Origin: Spirochaetota bacterium
GTDB taxonomy: Bacteria; Spirochaetota; UBA4802; UBA5368
Direction: 5' to 3'
DNA: 49,506 nt
Assembly (NCBI GenBank): GCA_004297825.1
Contig: SCSX01000024.1
Location: 1 to 49,506 of the forward strand
Shown here: positions 7,654-18,400 of the stretch, one piece after another
Layout: every line of letters begins with the position of its first letter
Numbering within the stretch: the first letter of the stretch is position 1
The notes under the pieces: model-generated
The model's database searches: none
Seen by the model: only the letters and a program-made list of their open reading frames with translations
What the model was told of the DNA's origin: nothing
Translations under genes and position numbers: made by a program

Positions 7654-8907
7654 GTGGAAATGGGAGTGACCAGCAGCCGGTTCCAAGAGGTCATGCGTGA
7701 AGGGTCGGTGCGCACCGTTTTCCAGCCCATCATATCGGTCAAGAAAAATTCCATTATCGGCTTCGAGGCCCTGAGCAGGTTTGCCGCGCGGGGCGGTGAA
7801 ACCATCTCTCCCCTTGAGATGTTCGCAGAGGCGGCCGCCGGGGGGCATTCGCTCGAGCTCGACCGCCTGTGCAGATCGAAGGCGCTGGAGCGGTACGCAT
7901 CGCTCAATACCGGCGAGAATGAATATATACTCTCGATCAACCTGGATCCGGCCGCCCTTGCCGAGGGGTCGGGATCGAATCACCTGATGGAGTCGGTCGA
8001 GAAATACGGACTGCCGCCCGGACGCGTCCTTATAGAGCTCACCGAGTCGAATTCGTGCGGGATGGACCTTCTTGAAACATTTGTTACCGCGTATCGATCC
8101 AGGGGATTCCTGATTGCGCTCGATGACGTGGGATCGGGATACTCGAGCCTGGAGCGCATCAGCGTGGTGAAACCCGATGTGCTCAAGATCGATTGTGCGC
8201 TTACCGGGAAGATTAACAGCGGCTACCACAGCCGGGAGATGTTCAAGGCCCTGGTCTCCCTCGCCCACAAGACCGGTTCGCTCGTGGTGGCGGAAGGGGT
8301 GGAAACCGAGGACCAGGTGTTATCGGCCCTCGAACTCGGGGCGGACATGCTGCAGGGTTTCTATTTCGCGCAGGCGGCGGATGACATTGTCGCCGTCAAG
8401 GGCGCCGTGGAGGAAAAAATAGCCGGGATCGGGCTTACGTCCCGGAAGAATATTGTTAATAAGATCAACACGCGCAAGGCCCAGCACAAGAGCTACAGCC
8501 AGATTATCAATGACTTCGTCGCCGAGCTCTCGAAGGTGGACGAGGAGCTGTTCGATCCCACGCTGCACGCCCTCGTAAAACGCTACCCGGAGCTCGAATG
8601 CGCCTACGTGCTCGACAGCGATGGGCAGCAGGCAAGCGCGACCGTGTTCCCGGAAGGCCGGCAAACTTCGCCCCAGGGGTTTTTCTTCCAGCCGGCCCAG
8701 AAGGGAGCCGACCAGTCCTCAAAGGATTATTTTTTTCTCGTCGCGTCGGGCCTTCTCAAGTATACGACCGAGCCCTACATCTCCCTCGCATCGCGGCATA
8801 TCTGCATCACCATCTCGGTCGCATTCCGCGATCATAAATACCTGAAACGCATACTGTGCCTGGATATTGTCCAGGACGAGAGCCAGGCGCTGAGGGGCCC
8901 CGGCTGA
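7654..8907 (+). CDS. EAL-domain cyclic-di-GMP phosphodiesterase with C-terminal sensor-like domain
   Basis: A 417-residue protein. The EAL domain spans about residues 15-250 with the catalytic set present: E38-A-L, N96 (SINLDP), E128 (LIELTES), D157-D158 (ALDDVGSGYSS), K178 (VLKID), E214 and E217 (AEGVE) and Q234 (QGFYF). It should therefore hydrolyse c-di-GMP to pGpG. After a basic linker, residues about 285-405 form a mixed alpha/beta domain reminiscent of the PAS/PDC-like C-terminal domain of YkuI-type EAL proteins, a likely ligand sensor. No signal peptide or membrane segment is seen, so the protein is cytoplasmic. The start is GTG 7654 or ATG 7660, behind a G-rich stretch. It converges with the VWA gene with a 6-base gap. 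Confidence 0.9.
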   Translation: MEMGVTSSRFQEVMREGSVRTVFQPIISVKKNSIIGFEALSRFAARGGETISPLEMFAEAAAGGHSLELDRLCRSKALERYASLNTGENEYILSINLDPAALAEGSGSNHLMESVEKYGLPPGRVLIELTESNSCGMDLLETFVTAYRSRGFLIALDDVGSGYSSLERISVVKPDVLKIDCALTGKINSGYHSREMFKALVSLAHKTGSLVVAEGVETEDQVLSALELGADMLQGFYFAQAADDIVAVKGAVEEKIAGIGLTSRKNIVNKINTRKAQHKSYSQIINDFVAELSKVDEELFDPTLHALVKRYPELECAYVLDSDGQQASATVFPEGRQTSPQGFFFQPAQKGADQSSKDYFFLVASGLLKYTTEPYISLASRHICITISVAFRDHKYLKRILCLDIVQDESQALRGPG

Positions 8908-8913
8908 TCGTTT

Positions 8914-10740
8914 CTATTTCTTTTTCATGAGCTCGTACTGGCTGCTCCTGCCGGATTTCTGCATTCTCTGGTAGTCGTCGGATTCCTCCATTTTATAGCC
9001 TGGCGCGGCCGATTTCGACAACTGGTCGAGGGATTCTTTGTATTCCATGATATTCAGAACCTGGCGCTTGAGCTCCCGGGATTGATATTTTTTAAGGCTG
9101 CCCCGCATGAGGGCCAGGTTGGTATCCAGGTTTTTCTTTGCGTCATCGAGCCTGCCGCTGTCCACCATTTCCATCGTTTTCTGCATCAGGTCGGTGGAGG
9201 CAAACATGTCGACGTCTTTGAGCACCGTCGGGATGTAATTTTTCGATATGAGTTCCTGGTCGGCGGTGGGGGTGATCACCGCGTCCCGGCTTTCGGTCAC
9301 GCGGCCCCTGCCCGTGACCACGTCATCGTAGGTGTAGGTCACCCGAGCGGCGACGGCGCGCGCGCCCTGCGCGGCGCCGGGGATTATCCGGATGAGCGCG
9401 AGCTTCTTTTCCTCCGAAACGAGATCGCCGAGTTTTATCGCGATTCCGCCGGGCGTGGTCTCATATTTGTAACCGGATACCCCCTCGATCGTTCCCCCTT
9501 CAGGGAAACCGATGGTCAGGGTGCAGTTCTGTGCAACGACCGCGAGCAATCCCTTAAGCTCTCTCGAAAAGATGTCGGCGATCTTATCGGGCTTATCGAT
9601 GTAGTAGTAGTTTGCATTGCCGTATTCCGCGATGCCTGTCATGAGGATCTCGTTGAACGACTGTCCCACACCGAACGTGGAGATGGATATCCCCGACTTG
9701 GACTGCCCGCGGGCGATCTGCTGGATCTGGTCGGGTTCCGTGACGCCCACGTTCGCGAGGCCGTCGGAAATGAGCAGGACCCGGTTCACCTGGTTCGCCT
9801 TGAAATTTTTCTTAACCTGTTCGTAACCCTCGAGCATGCCCCCGCTCAGGTTGGTGCTGCCCCCCGTCTCGATTTTGCTAACCTTTTCCGAAAGCGCGTT
9901 CTTGTCGGTCACGGCGGTGGGCGGTATGTACACTTCAACGGCGTCGTCATAGGTTACGAGCGAGAAGATGTCGGATTTCGCGAGGTTTTTTATCACGAAC
10001 GCGATTGATTGCTTCGCGTAGTCCAGCTTTCCCTGTTCGTCCATAGAGCCGCTGCGGTCCAGGACGACGCAGATGTTAAGCGGGACACGCTCCTTTTTCA
10101 TCTTGAGCTCCTTGGCGATAAAGCCCGTTCGAAAATGGTAAGGCTTGTTCGAGCGTGCAAGGTAGTAGGGATTCTCTTGTAATAACTCCATCGACACAAG
10201 GGAGTCGCCGGTAACGGAAATGACCGCCGGTTCGATATCGCGTACTATGCGTGCCGGTTTGCCGGTGAGCCTGGCGAGCACGGTTTCGGAGAGCACGTCC
10301 ACCGAATCGATGATTTCGTTCACCGACGCGCACTGGTGCTTTTCGGAGGCGATAATTTTTCCGGTGGCGACCTCGACGAGACGCACGTCGATGCGCAGCA
10401 CCGTTCCCGCCTTGATGATGCTGCCGGTCAGCAGCTGTTCCGCGGCGAGGATCTTGCCTATTTTCGATTCGTCGCCTTCGGCAAGCCCGCTCATGATGAG
10501 CCCTTTTTCTTTTAGAAGCTTTTCCACCCTGTCGCGCTCAAGCACGGTGATCGCGGGGTTTTGCGCGAGGTTGGTGCTGAACATCTCCGGGATGGCGGCC
10601 TGCAGGTAATTGTTGGCGCTGTCACCGGTCGAGTTGGTGAAGTCGAGGATCGCGACAATCATCCTGTTCTGGGGCGTAAGGGGGGCGGCCGCGAGAACGA
10701 GCGTGATTAACGCCGTGCCGAGCAGTAATGTTTTTTTCAT
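8914..10740 (-). CDS. Exported protein with CsgG-like N-terminal domain and von Willebrand factor A domain
   Basis: A 608-residue protein with a signal peptide (MKKTLLLGTALITLVLAAAP). Residues about 27-150 resemble the CsgG/curli-assembly fold (VAILDFTNSTGDS, ITVLERDRVEKLLKEKGL, QLLTGSIIKAGTVLRIDVRL). Residues about 220-400 are a VWA domain with a complete MIDAS: DRSGSM at 228-233, T296 in GGSTNLSGG and D326 in LLISDG, so divalent-metal-dependent ligand binding is likely. A beta-rich segment and a helical C-terminus (about 500-608) follow. The start is supported by GGAGG upstream of the ATG. It is divergent from a TPR lipoprotein gene. The inferred location is the periplasm or outer membrane surface; the ligand is unknown. 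Confidence 0.85.
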   Translation of the reverse strand: MKKTLLLGTALITLVLAAAPLTPQNRMIVAILDFTNSTGDSANNYLQAAIPEMFSTNLAQNPAITVLERDRVEKLLKEKGLIMSGLAEGDESKIGKILAAEQLLTGSIIKAGTVLRIDVRLVEVATGKIIASEKHQCASVNEIIDSVDVLSETVLARLTGKPARIVRDIEPAVISVTGDSLVSMELLQENPYYLARSNKPYHFRTGFIAKELKMKKERVPLNICVVLDRSGSMDEQGKLDYAKQSIAFVIKNLAKSDIFSLVTYDDAVEVYIPPTAVTDKNALSEKVSKIETGGSTNLSGGMLEGYEQVKKNFKANQVNRVLLISDGLANVGVTEPDQIQQIARGQSKSGISISTFGVGQSFNEILMTGIAEYGNANYYYIDKPDKIADIFSRELKGLLAVVAQNCTLTIGFPEGGTIEGVSGYKYETTPGGIAIKLGDLVSEEKKLALIRIIPGAAQGARAVAARVTYTYDDVVTGRGRVTESRDAVITPTADQELISKNYIPTVLKDVDMFASTDLMQKTMEMVDSGRLDDAKKNLDTNLALMRGSLKKYQSRELKRQVLNIMEYKESLDQLSKSAAPGYKMEESDDYQRMQKSGRSSQYELMKKK

Positions 10741-10862
10741 AAGACCTCCGATATCCCTTGATTGACCCGACCCTTTAAATAACCCTGCGAAAAAGAGAAA
10801 AAATCAAGGACTATAATTTTTTGCTTTTATTTTCACTTTTGCGTCCTATGCTACCTGCGCAT

Positions 10863-11714
10863 ATGAGAAGATATCTGCCTGAAAAGTTACCCGGATTTGC
10901 AATTCTCCTGTGCCTGTTCGTGCCGACGATTCACTGTGCCGCGGGTTGCGCGGGTGCGCGGGTCTCGGGGGACGGCGAATACCGCCGGACGACTGCATCG
11001 GGGATTCCGCTCTCGCTCCAGTTTCCGGAGGCGATGCCGGACATCACGAAGGAGCGGGCCGCCGAAATCGACGCCCGGCCGGGGAAGAGCCTGGCGGAGC
11101 GGTGGATGCTCGCGCGCTTTCATCATATCAATTCGCCCGAGAACGATCACCTCGTAAAATCCGTGGCCGATTACAAGGCCATCCTGGTCGCGGGGCGGGG
11201 CGACGGGCGGGCGCTGAACAACCTGGCGTGCGTCTATGCCGAGATGGAGAAGTACAAGGACGCCGAACAGCTCTTTCAGGAGCTGCTCGCCGGGACCGAT
11301 GCGCCCGCGAACGCCTATTACAATCTCTATATTCTCTATCGCCGTTCGACGCGGCTTGACGACGGCGTCCGGGTGCTTGTGATGCTCAAGGAGAAGCAGC
11401 CGTGCAGCCTCTACGCCTCGATTGAGCTTGGGGATATCTTTTTCGAAAAGCAAGATTACACGATCGCCGAATCCTATTATCGCGCGGTGCTGGGCCCGTG
11501 CGAATCGAATCCGTACCCCATCTATAAATGCGCCAAGGCCCTGGAAGCCCAGGGCAGGCACGGCGAGGCGGAGGAAATGTATACGCGCTGCCTGGCTGAA
11601 TTTCCCTACTTTCACGAGGCGTACCTGGATTATGCCCACATGCTGCTCGTCCTGGAGCGAACCGAGGACGCGAAAAAAATCCTGAACCGGGCCGCGGGGC
11701 TTATAAAAAAATAG
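10863..11714 (+). CDS. Exported TPR protein, probable lipoprotein
   Basis: About 283 residues. The N-terminus MRRYLPEKLPGFAILLCLFV is a signal peptide with a cysteine-rich end (TIHCAAGCAG) that could be a spirochaete-style relaxed lipobox. The mature part contains at least four TPR units (ALNNLACVYAEMEKYKDAEQ, ANAYYNLYILYRRSTRL, YASIELGDIFFEKQDY, EAYLDYAHMLLVLERTEDA). The frame is open from a TTG at 10821; ATG 10863 is preferred because it gives the best signal peptide, though no start has a strong ribosome-binding site. It is followed after 17 bases by the giant TPR/transglutaminase-like gene, so the three genes 10863-19008 probably form one operon. The likely role is a periplasmic scaffold for the two large proteins. 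Confidence 0.75.
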   Translation: MRRYLPEKLPGFAILLCLFVPTIHCAAGCAGARVSGDGEYRRTTASGIPLSLQFPEAMPDITKERAAEIDARPGKSLAERWMLARFHHINSPENDHLVKSVADYKAILVAGRGDGRALNNLACVYAEMEKYKDAEQLFQELLAGTDAPANAYYNLYILYRRSTRLDDGVRVLVMLKEKQPCSLYASIELGDIFFEKQDYTIAESYYRAVLGPCESNPYPIYKCAKALEAQGRHGEAEEMYTRCLAEFPYFHEAYLDYAHMLLVLERTEDAKKILNRAAGLIKK

Positions 11715-11731
11715 GCGGGATCGATACTGCC

Positions 11732-14700
11732 ATGAACTATTTTCGTGCATGCAAGGCAACCGCCGCACTGATTATCCTGCTCGTCATGGCGGAGTCCGGA
11801 CGCGCGGGCGCCCCCCCCGAAGATACGTACCTTTTCCAGAAATCGCGGGGGAATTACATCCAGGCTTTCGATGCGCTGGCTGCGTGGACCGTTTCGCTGG
11901 ACGATTATGCGACCATCGAAATCAACATTCTGCGCGCATCGGAGCTCACGGGATACCCGGAGCTCTATCCCGCGATGCTGGAATGGTGCGACAGGCTCCT
12001 GGGGGAAAACGCGAGGGTCGCCTCGGCCCCCCGGCTCGCGGCGCGCGTTCAGACGCTCAGGAACTTCCTGCTCCTGAAGGCGGGAAGGAGGGACGCGGCG
12101 ATCGCCGCCCTCGACGGGATGGGCTGCGTTCGGGAATTCGATATTATCGGACCCTTCAAAAACGAGGGCGTCTCCGAATTCGAGAGCGTTTTGCCCCCGG
12201 AAAAAGAATTAATCCGGGACGCCGAGTACCAGGGGAAACTGTTCCGGGTCAAATGGTTCCGCGCCGCGACCTCGCTTGCGGGAATACTCGATCTCTCCGA
12301 GCGATCGATGGAGACGGGTAACTGTCTGTATTACCTGTCCCGAACGATAACCGTCGCACGGAAAGGGGCATACCGGCTGTGTTTCGGAAAGTCGGGCTAT
12401 GCGGACATGTGGATTGACGGAACGCGGGTCTTCAACAATCGGAAAAGGCATGGCTTCAACCCCGACCAGTATTGCCTGGAGGTCGGGCTCGACGCCGGAA
12501 CGCATCGCCTGCTCGTCAAGCTGGGCGATTCCCACAGGGCGGGCGTGAGTTTTTCCCTTCGCATAACGGACGAAAAAGGCGCACCGGCGGATGTATCGGA
12601 GCCCGGTGAGAAGGGGGCCGGGAAGGCCGGGTTGCCGGAGATTCGCTCCGTCCTGATGCCAAGCACCCTGTCCGATAGTCAGGCCACGGATGCCCGCGCG
12701 GCATTCCTCAAGGGCTACTATTATTATTTCACGGGGCTTCACAGCGAAGAAGAGAGGGAGGCAATCGCCCTCTTCGAATCGGCGGCGGAGGATTCCCGCT
12801 GGGGGGCGGCGGCCCGGTATTACCAGGCCCTCTGTGAAGACGAGCTCGACCGACGCGATTCCACGGCGCTCAAGGTGCTTTCCCTGGACCCCGGATTCGT
12901 CGAGGCGCTCGGGCTTCGCGCGGGATTCATGCTCGACGGGGGGTTCACGACGGAGGCATTCAGGCTTATCGACGCCATACGGTCCGTGAATCCCGCCGCG
13001 GCCTCGGGCGTGTGGATGCGGGCGAACGCGCTGACCGCGAAGGGATTCGATACCGAGGCCCTCCGCGAAGCAAGGCTGCTGCTTGCCACGGCCTATCCCT
13101 CCTCGGGGCGCGCCTTCCTGGGTGAATTCCACTTTGCGCGGCAGGATTACGGGCGCGCGCTGGAGCAGTATGCCGCCCTTTATCAAATGGACAGGCACTC
13201 AAAAAATCTCATCATGCGGCTGGCCGCGTGCCACAAGGAGCTGGGGAACTTCGACGCGGCGCAGCGGGTTTTGGAATCCGGGATTTCGTCATTCCCCGCC
13301 GACGCGACCATGCGGTATACGCTGGCCGAACTGGTCCGTCATACCGGGGGCGTCACGGAAAGCATTCCGTACCTCGCCTCGGCGCGCCTCGTTTCCCCCT
13401 TCGACAGCCGGGTTCTCTTCGACCTTGGGGTCGCCTACCACAGGGGGGGAAAATCGGCGCTCGCGCTCTATTTTCTCGAGGAAGCCCTCTCCTGTGATCC
13501 CAGCAATTATTACATAAAGCAATATATCGAGACATTGAAGCCCGCGGCGCGCGAGGGTTCCAATCTGCTCTACGCGGGCGAGGTGCAGGAGCTCGAACGG
13601 CTCGCGGCGCCCTACGCGGACGAGCCCGCCGTAATGCTGCTCGATGAAACCATGTACCGCGTGCTCGCGGACGGTTCCTACGAGCGCAGCGTAAGGAAGA
13701 TTTACAAGCTGCAACACGAGAGCATACTGGACGATTTCAGGCAGCAGTATATCGTCTTCGATCCGGCCGTGGACAGGATAACGGACGTGCGCTGCACGGT
13801 GATCAACGACGGGGCCGGCACCGACGCCGCGGAGGGATACACGCATTCGCTCTCGGAGCCCGAGAGCAGGCTCTATTACGACGTGAGCGCCCGGACGGTG
13901 AACCTGCCCTCGATACGCAAGGGAAGCGTCATCGACTTCCGGTACCGGGTGAAAAGCGAAGCGGGCCCCGTCTACCACGGGGCGTTCTCCGAGCGGGTCG
14001 CGACGGGCGGCGAGTATCGCGTGATGCGTTTGAATATCGTGGTGAGCTTTCCCGCCGAAAAAACCATATACTGCCGCCTCAGGGGAATTCCTGCCTCCGC
14101 GCTCCGGGAGATCAGGGCCGACGGGCGACGGGTGTACCGGATCACGAGCGAGAACACGGCGCCCTACCGCGCCGAGTCCTACATGCCCCCGGCGTTCGAT
14201 CTCCAGCCCGCGGCTTTTTTTCTCTCCCACAGGGACTGGGCGGAGGTGCAGCAATGGTACGCGTCGCTGCTCCGCAATCGCGCCGTGGCCGGCGACGAGA
14301 TGAAAAAAAAGCTGAAGGAGATCGTCCTTCCCGCGGACGGGCCCGAGGAAAAGGTGCGGAAAATCTACGAGCACGTGAGCGCGGAGGTCCGCTACGTGGG
14401 CTTCGAACTGGGCATAGGCGGACTTCAGCCGCGCCGCGCGGACCTGGCATATGCCACCAGGATGGGCGACTGCAAGGACATGGCCCTGGTGCTGGCGGCG
14501 TTTTTACAGGAAGCCGGCATCTCGGCGAAAATCGCGCTCCTGAGAACCCGCGACAAAGGGGAGGCCGATTTTTCGATTCCCTCGCTGGGGCAGTTCAACC
14601 ATGCCATTTGCTATGCGGATGTCGCGGGGGGCATCTTCCTGGACGCCACCGCGAAGATGTGCGGCTACAGGGAGCTTCCCGCATCGGACAGGGACGTAAA

Positions 14701-15418
14701 TACCCTGGTGGTCGACGCGCACGGCTACGCGATCGTAAACACGGGCGGGCCCGCCTACGCGAAAAATTTCGACGCCGCGCGCACCGAAATCGAGCTGGGG
14801 GAGGACGGGAGCGCGCGGCTATCCCGAGAGATCGTGAAAATGGGGGACTTCGCCCCGTCGGCGCGCTACGATTTCGCGTTTGACCCGCAGAGCAGGAAGC
14901 AGGACATAGCGGGCTACTGGAACGGCATGTTCCCCGGGGCGCAGATAGGGCCCGTGGAGGTGAAGAGCGCAACGCTCGATGCGCCCGTACGCTATGCCTA
15001 CGAGGTGCGCATTCCCGCGTTCGCGCAAATCTCGTCCCAGGGCGCGTGGTTAAAAGCCTTTTTCATCCCCACGGACTTTTACCGGGAGTATGCGCTCATG
15101 AGGACGCGTGAGCTGCCGCTGATTCTCCCCCGCACGTGGGAAACCTCGACCGAGATTCGGTTCCGCCTGCCGCGCGGGTACTCGCCCGGGTCGGTGCCTC
15201 GAAGCGAAAAATGGACGCACCCGAAATACGGGGCCGAGTTCAGCTACACGGACCTGGGCGGCGGGGTGATCGAGGCGCGTTCCCTGGTCCGCGTAACAGA
15301 GTATCGCCTGTCGAGGGATGATTACCCGAAATTTCGCGAGTTCGCCCTGTTCATCGCCCGCAAGGAAGCGGAGAGGATCATGTTAAGGCGGGACGGGTCG
15401 GGAGGCGATGAAAAATGA
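11732..15418 (+). CDS. Exported TPR/DUF3857/transglutaminase-like protein with intact catalytic triad
   Basis: A 1228-residue protein with a signal peptide (residues about 1-25). Residues about 30-610 are helical with TPR-type repeats, interrupted near 130-280 by a beta-rich region with PA14/galactose-binding character. Residues about 630-850 match DUF3857 (MYRVLADGSYERSVRKIYKL, VIDFRYRVKSEAG). Residues about 870-1000 are a transglutaminase-like fold (EVRYVGFELGIGGLQPRRA) with C914 in GDCKDMA, H957 in FNHAICYA and D971 in IFLDAT, the expected Cys-His-Asp triad. A beta-rich tail completes it. Such domains in bacteria act as peptidases or amide-bond enzymes in the envelope. The next gene is a paralog whose ATG overlaps this stop by four bases. 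Substrate unknown. Confidence 0.85.
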   Translation: MNYFRACKATAALIILLVMAESGRAGAPPEDTYLFQKSRGNYIQAFDALAAWTVSLDDYATIEINILRASELTGYPELYPAMLEWCDRLLGENARVASAPRLAARVQTLRNFLLLKAGRRDAAIAALDGMGCVREFDIIGPFKNEGVSEFESVLPPEKELIRDAEYQGKLFRVKWFRAATSLAGILDLSERSMETGNCLYYLSRTITVARKGAYRLCFGKSGYADMWIDGTRVFNNRKRHGFNPDQYCLEVGLDAGTHRLLVKLGDSHRAGVSFSLRITDEKGAPADVSEPGEKGAGKAGLPEIRSVLMPSTLSDSQATDARAAFLKGYYYYFTGLHSEEEREAIALFESAAEDSRWGAAARYYQALCEDELDRRDSTALKVLSLDPGFVEALGLRAGFMLDGGFTTEAFRLIDAIRSVNPAAASGVWMRANALTAKGFDTEALREARLLLATAYPSSGRAFLGEFHFARQDYGRALEQYAALYQMDRHSKNLIMRLAACHKELGNFDAAQRVLESGISSFPADATMRYTLAELVRHTGGVTESIPYLASARLVSPFDSRVLFDLGVAYHRGGKSALALYFLEEALSCDPSNYYIKQYIETLKPAAREGSNLLYAGEVQELERLAAPYADEPAVMLLDETMYRVLADGSYERSVRKIYKLQHESILDDFRQQYIVFDPAVDRITDVRCTVINDGAGTDAAEGYTHSLSEPESRLYYDVSARTVNLPSIRKGSVIDFRYRVKSEAGPVYHGAFSERVATGGEYRVMRLNIVVSFPAEKTIYCRLRGIPASALREIRADGRRVYRITSENTAPYRAESYMPPAFDLQPAAFFLSHRDWAEVQQWYASLLRNRAVAGDEMKKKLKEIVLPADGPEEKVRKIYEHVSAEVRYVGFELGIGGLQPRRADLAYATRMGDCKDMALVLAAFLQEAGISAKIALLRTRDKGEADFSIPSLGQFNHAICYADVAGGIFLDATAKMCGYRELPASDRDVNTLVVDAHGYAIVNTGGPAYAKNFDAARTEIELGEDGSARLSREIVKMGDFAPSARYDFAFDPQSRKQDIAGYWNGMFPGAQIGPVEVKSATLDAPVRYAYEVRIPAFAQISSQGAWLKAFFIPTDFYREYALMRTRELPLILPRTWETSTEIRFRLPRGYSPGSVPRSEKWTHPKYGAEFSYTDLGGGVIEARSLVRVTEYRLSRDDYPKFREFALFIARKEAERIMLRRDGSGGDEK

Positions 15419-18400
15419 CGAAGACAATGCGGGTATGCACGAATCGAAAACGCCTTTCGGCGGTGCGCGCGGCTGCGATTCTCATGGGCGCCCTTTGCCT
15501 TCATGCGGCTTCAAGTGCTCCTTCATACGCGGGCCCGGCGGAAAAAAGTGCCGCAATTTACGCGGATTTCCGCCGCGGCGATCTCGGCGCGCTTTTCGCG
15601 GACATCGAGAAGTTCCTGGTGGAACACCCGGAGCGCCCCGAGGCCTTCCTGTATATCGGCGACCCGGTGCGCCTTGTGGACGTTGTCGGCCATGAACGCG
15701 TGGACAGGACGCTGCGGGGTCTCCTCGACAGGTCCTCACGCGTCCCCGAATCCCGGCGCAATCTCCTCGTCATGAAGATATCGATGGAGCTCGAAAAGCT
15801 CGCCGCCTTGAAAGATGCCGCGGGGGCGAGAAAAGCCGCCGATGCGCTCGCGCCCGTGCGCGAATGGAGCATTACGGGACCCTACCACCGGTACGGGGCA
15901 TACGATATCCACTATCCCTGGCTTCCCGAGGCAGCGCAGGATATGCGGTCGATCGACCGGCGGGTGCTCCGCCTGGAAAACGCGGACGCGATCCTGGATT
16001 TCGACGAGTTCCTGTTTCCGGAACGCGGGGTCGCCTACGCGCTCACGACCCTGAAGCGCGGGGGGCCGATAAGGCTTCGCTTCCAGTCGCGCGCCTCGTA
16101 CGTCGTGTTCATCAACGGGAGGATCGCGCTTAAAAATATCGTGGGCGAAACGCAACGCTCGCTGCGCGTGCTCGAGGTAGGCGGATTCGGGGCGCTGACC
16201 GTAATGGTAAAGGTATACCGCGGCGATGCCTGGAGCTTTCGTATGCTCACCAGCGATGTCACCGATGTGTCCCTGCCGTGCGAAGCGAACCCGGACGAGA
16301 TCGCGGCTACGCCGCTCGATTCCGCGGAGGTAATGGAATATCCCTGGAGCGAGCTGATGGAATTGCACGCGAAAGGGTCGATCGAAGCGAGCTTCCACCT
16401 TGGAAATTATTTTCACGAACTCGACAGTGACGAATCCCTGGAGTATTACAAGACCGCCTGCACGACCGATCCAACGGGAATACGCAGGTTTTTCATGGCT
16501 TCGGCAATGCGGGAACACAACCATGGCGCACAGGGATCGGCGTTCGCCCTGGAATCCGCGCGCATCATGAACGAGCTTGCGGCGGAGTTCCCGGATTTCG
16601 TGCCGGCGGCGCATATGAAATTCGAGCGGCTGCTGGAACAGAGAAGCCTTTCGGAGGCGTGTATATTCGGTGCCCGGCTCTCGACCGGGGCGGCCTCGTA
16701 CCTCCCGCTCAGGGAGGAATACTCGGGGCTCCTGCGCTCCCTGGAACATGAAAAAGAATTCGAGGAGCACGCGCGCGATTTCCAGACCGGGTTTCCCCAC
16801 GCCGATGCGCCCCTCATGGAGATGGCCGAATATTACCGGGGCAGGGACGTGGTCCGCTGCGAGGAGTTTTGCCGGAAGATACTCGCGCGCGGGTACCGGC
16901 AGGGGGCGTTCGGCCTGCTCCTGGGGCTCCTGCGTGACCAGGGGCACCATAAGGCCGCTATCGAACTGCTGGAACGATTCAACGGCGACGGTGCCCTGAA
17001 CGACACCCTTATCGACGTGCTCATAGAATCGGGCGATTACCGCCGCGCGCGGAATCTGCTCTATAAAAATACCATCCGGCGTAAAAAGCCCGCGGATATC
17101 GTGCGTCTTGGAAGGCTTAGCCGCCTGGAAGGCGGCGATCCCGTCATGGATTGGGAGAAAGCCGCCGGGCTGGATCCGTCCGACTTTGCCACGGCGGATC
17201 TGCTGGATTTTGTAAAGACGGGAAAGATCGAGGAGCCCCTGGAAAGGTACCGGGATGAAAGGGCGGAGGACCATATAGTGCAATGGGCGCTGCGCGGACA
17301 CGGGGAGTATTCCTCCGAGGTGGTGTTCAGAAATTATATTTTTAAAATTAACGCAGATGGAAGCTCCCTGGCCTTGTGTGAGGACGTCCTCTACGTCCAT
17401 GACCAGAAGGGGGTCGAAAAATGGGGCGAATACCGGGTGCCCCTTGCGGGGAAGATCCATCCCCTGCGCGCGAGGGTTTATGACGGGGAGGGACGGTACA
17501 GCGATTCATTCAGGATAGAAGAGGTCAACGGCGCCTATTACATCAATCTTGCAAATCTCAAGGAAAAGTCGACGATCCACGTCGCCTACAGCGTGGATAA
17601 CCCTTTCTCAATCCAGGGGGAATCGGGGTTTACGGCGATTCCGGCGATGATCCTTCAGGATTTCGAAGAGCCGCTGCACGCCCTCTCCCTGAAGATAGTA
17701 GCCCCCGCGAGTGTGCGTTTGACCATGGATCACCGGGCCGATGCCGCCCCCGTCATGACAATCCGCGACGAAAATGCAATCTATTCTCTCAGGCTGCAGA
17801 ATCTTCCATTCATAAAGCACGAGGAAAACGCGGGTGCCGCGGGGAATCACCTGCCCTATTTCGGGGCATCGACAATGATCGATGCGAGCGATATTACCCA
17901 GTGGTACGCGGGGCTTTTAATGAACAAGCCCGGACAGGACGGTCGCTCGATAAAACTTCGCTTTGGCGGGCCGGACGACGAACAAACCGCGATACGCGTT
18001 TATTCGTATGTTGAAAACGATATCGATCTCTCCGGCAATGCGTTGTATTATCCGGACAGCCCGCGGGACGTGGAATATAAGCGCAAGGGAACGGTCGAAG
18101 ACAAGGTGCTGCTCGCGCGTAACATCCTTGCGGGCTGCGGCATAAAGGCGTTTCCCGCGTTCGCGAAGCGGATAGAGCTTCCCGAATCGGGCAGGTTTGT
18201 TTCTCCCGGCGCGTTCTCAGATATCCTGCTGTTCATTCCCGGACTGGGGAGCGAAGGGATATGGCTCGATTTCTCGCGACGCTACGCGGGATTCGGGATG
18301 GTGAGCGCTTCGCTCCGGGGGACGGAAGCGCTCGTGATGGGGGAGAACGGCTACGAGCGGCGCACGGTTCGATCGCGCCGGCCGGATAAGATCACCCGCG

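Noticed and set aside
13289-14374. 361-codon minus-strand open frame opposite the first DUF3857 gene
   Set aside because: Shadow of the DUF3857 region; His/Arg/Val-rich with no recognisable domain.
15736-17460. 574-codon minus-strand open frame opposite the second DUF3857 gene
   Set aside because: The plus-strand protein has continuous domain homology to its neighbour; the antisense frame shows no motif and no ribosome-binding site.
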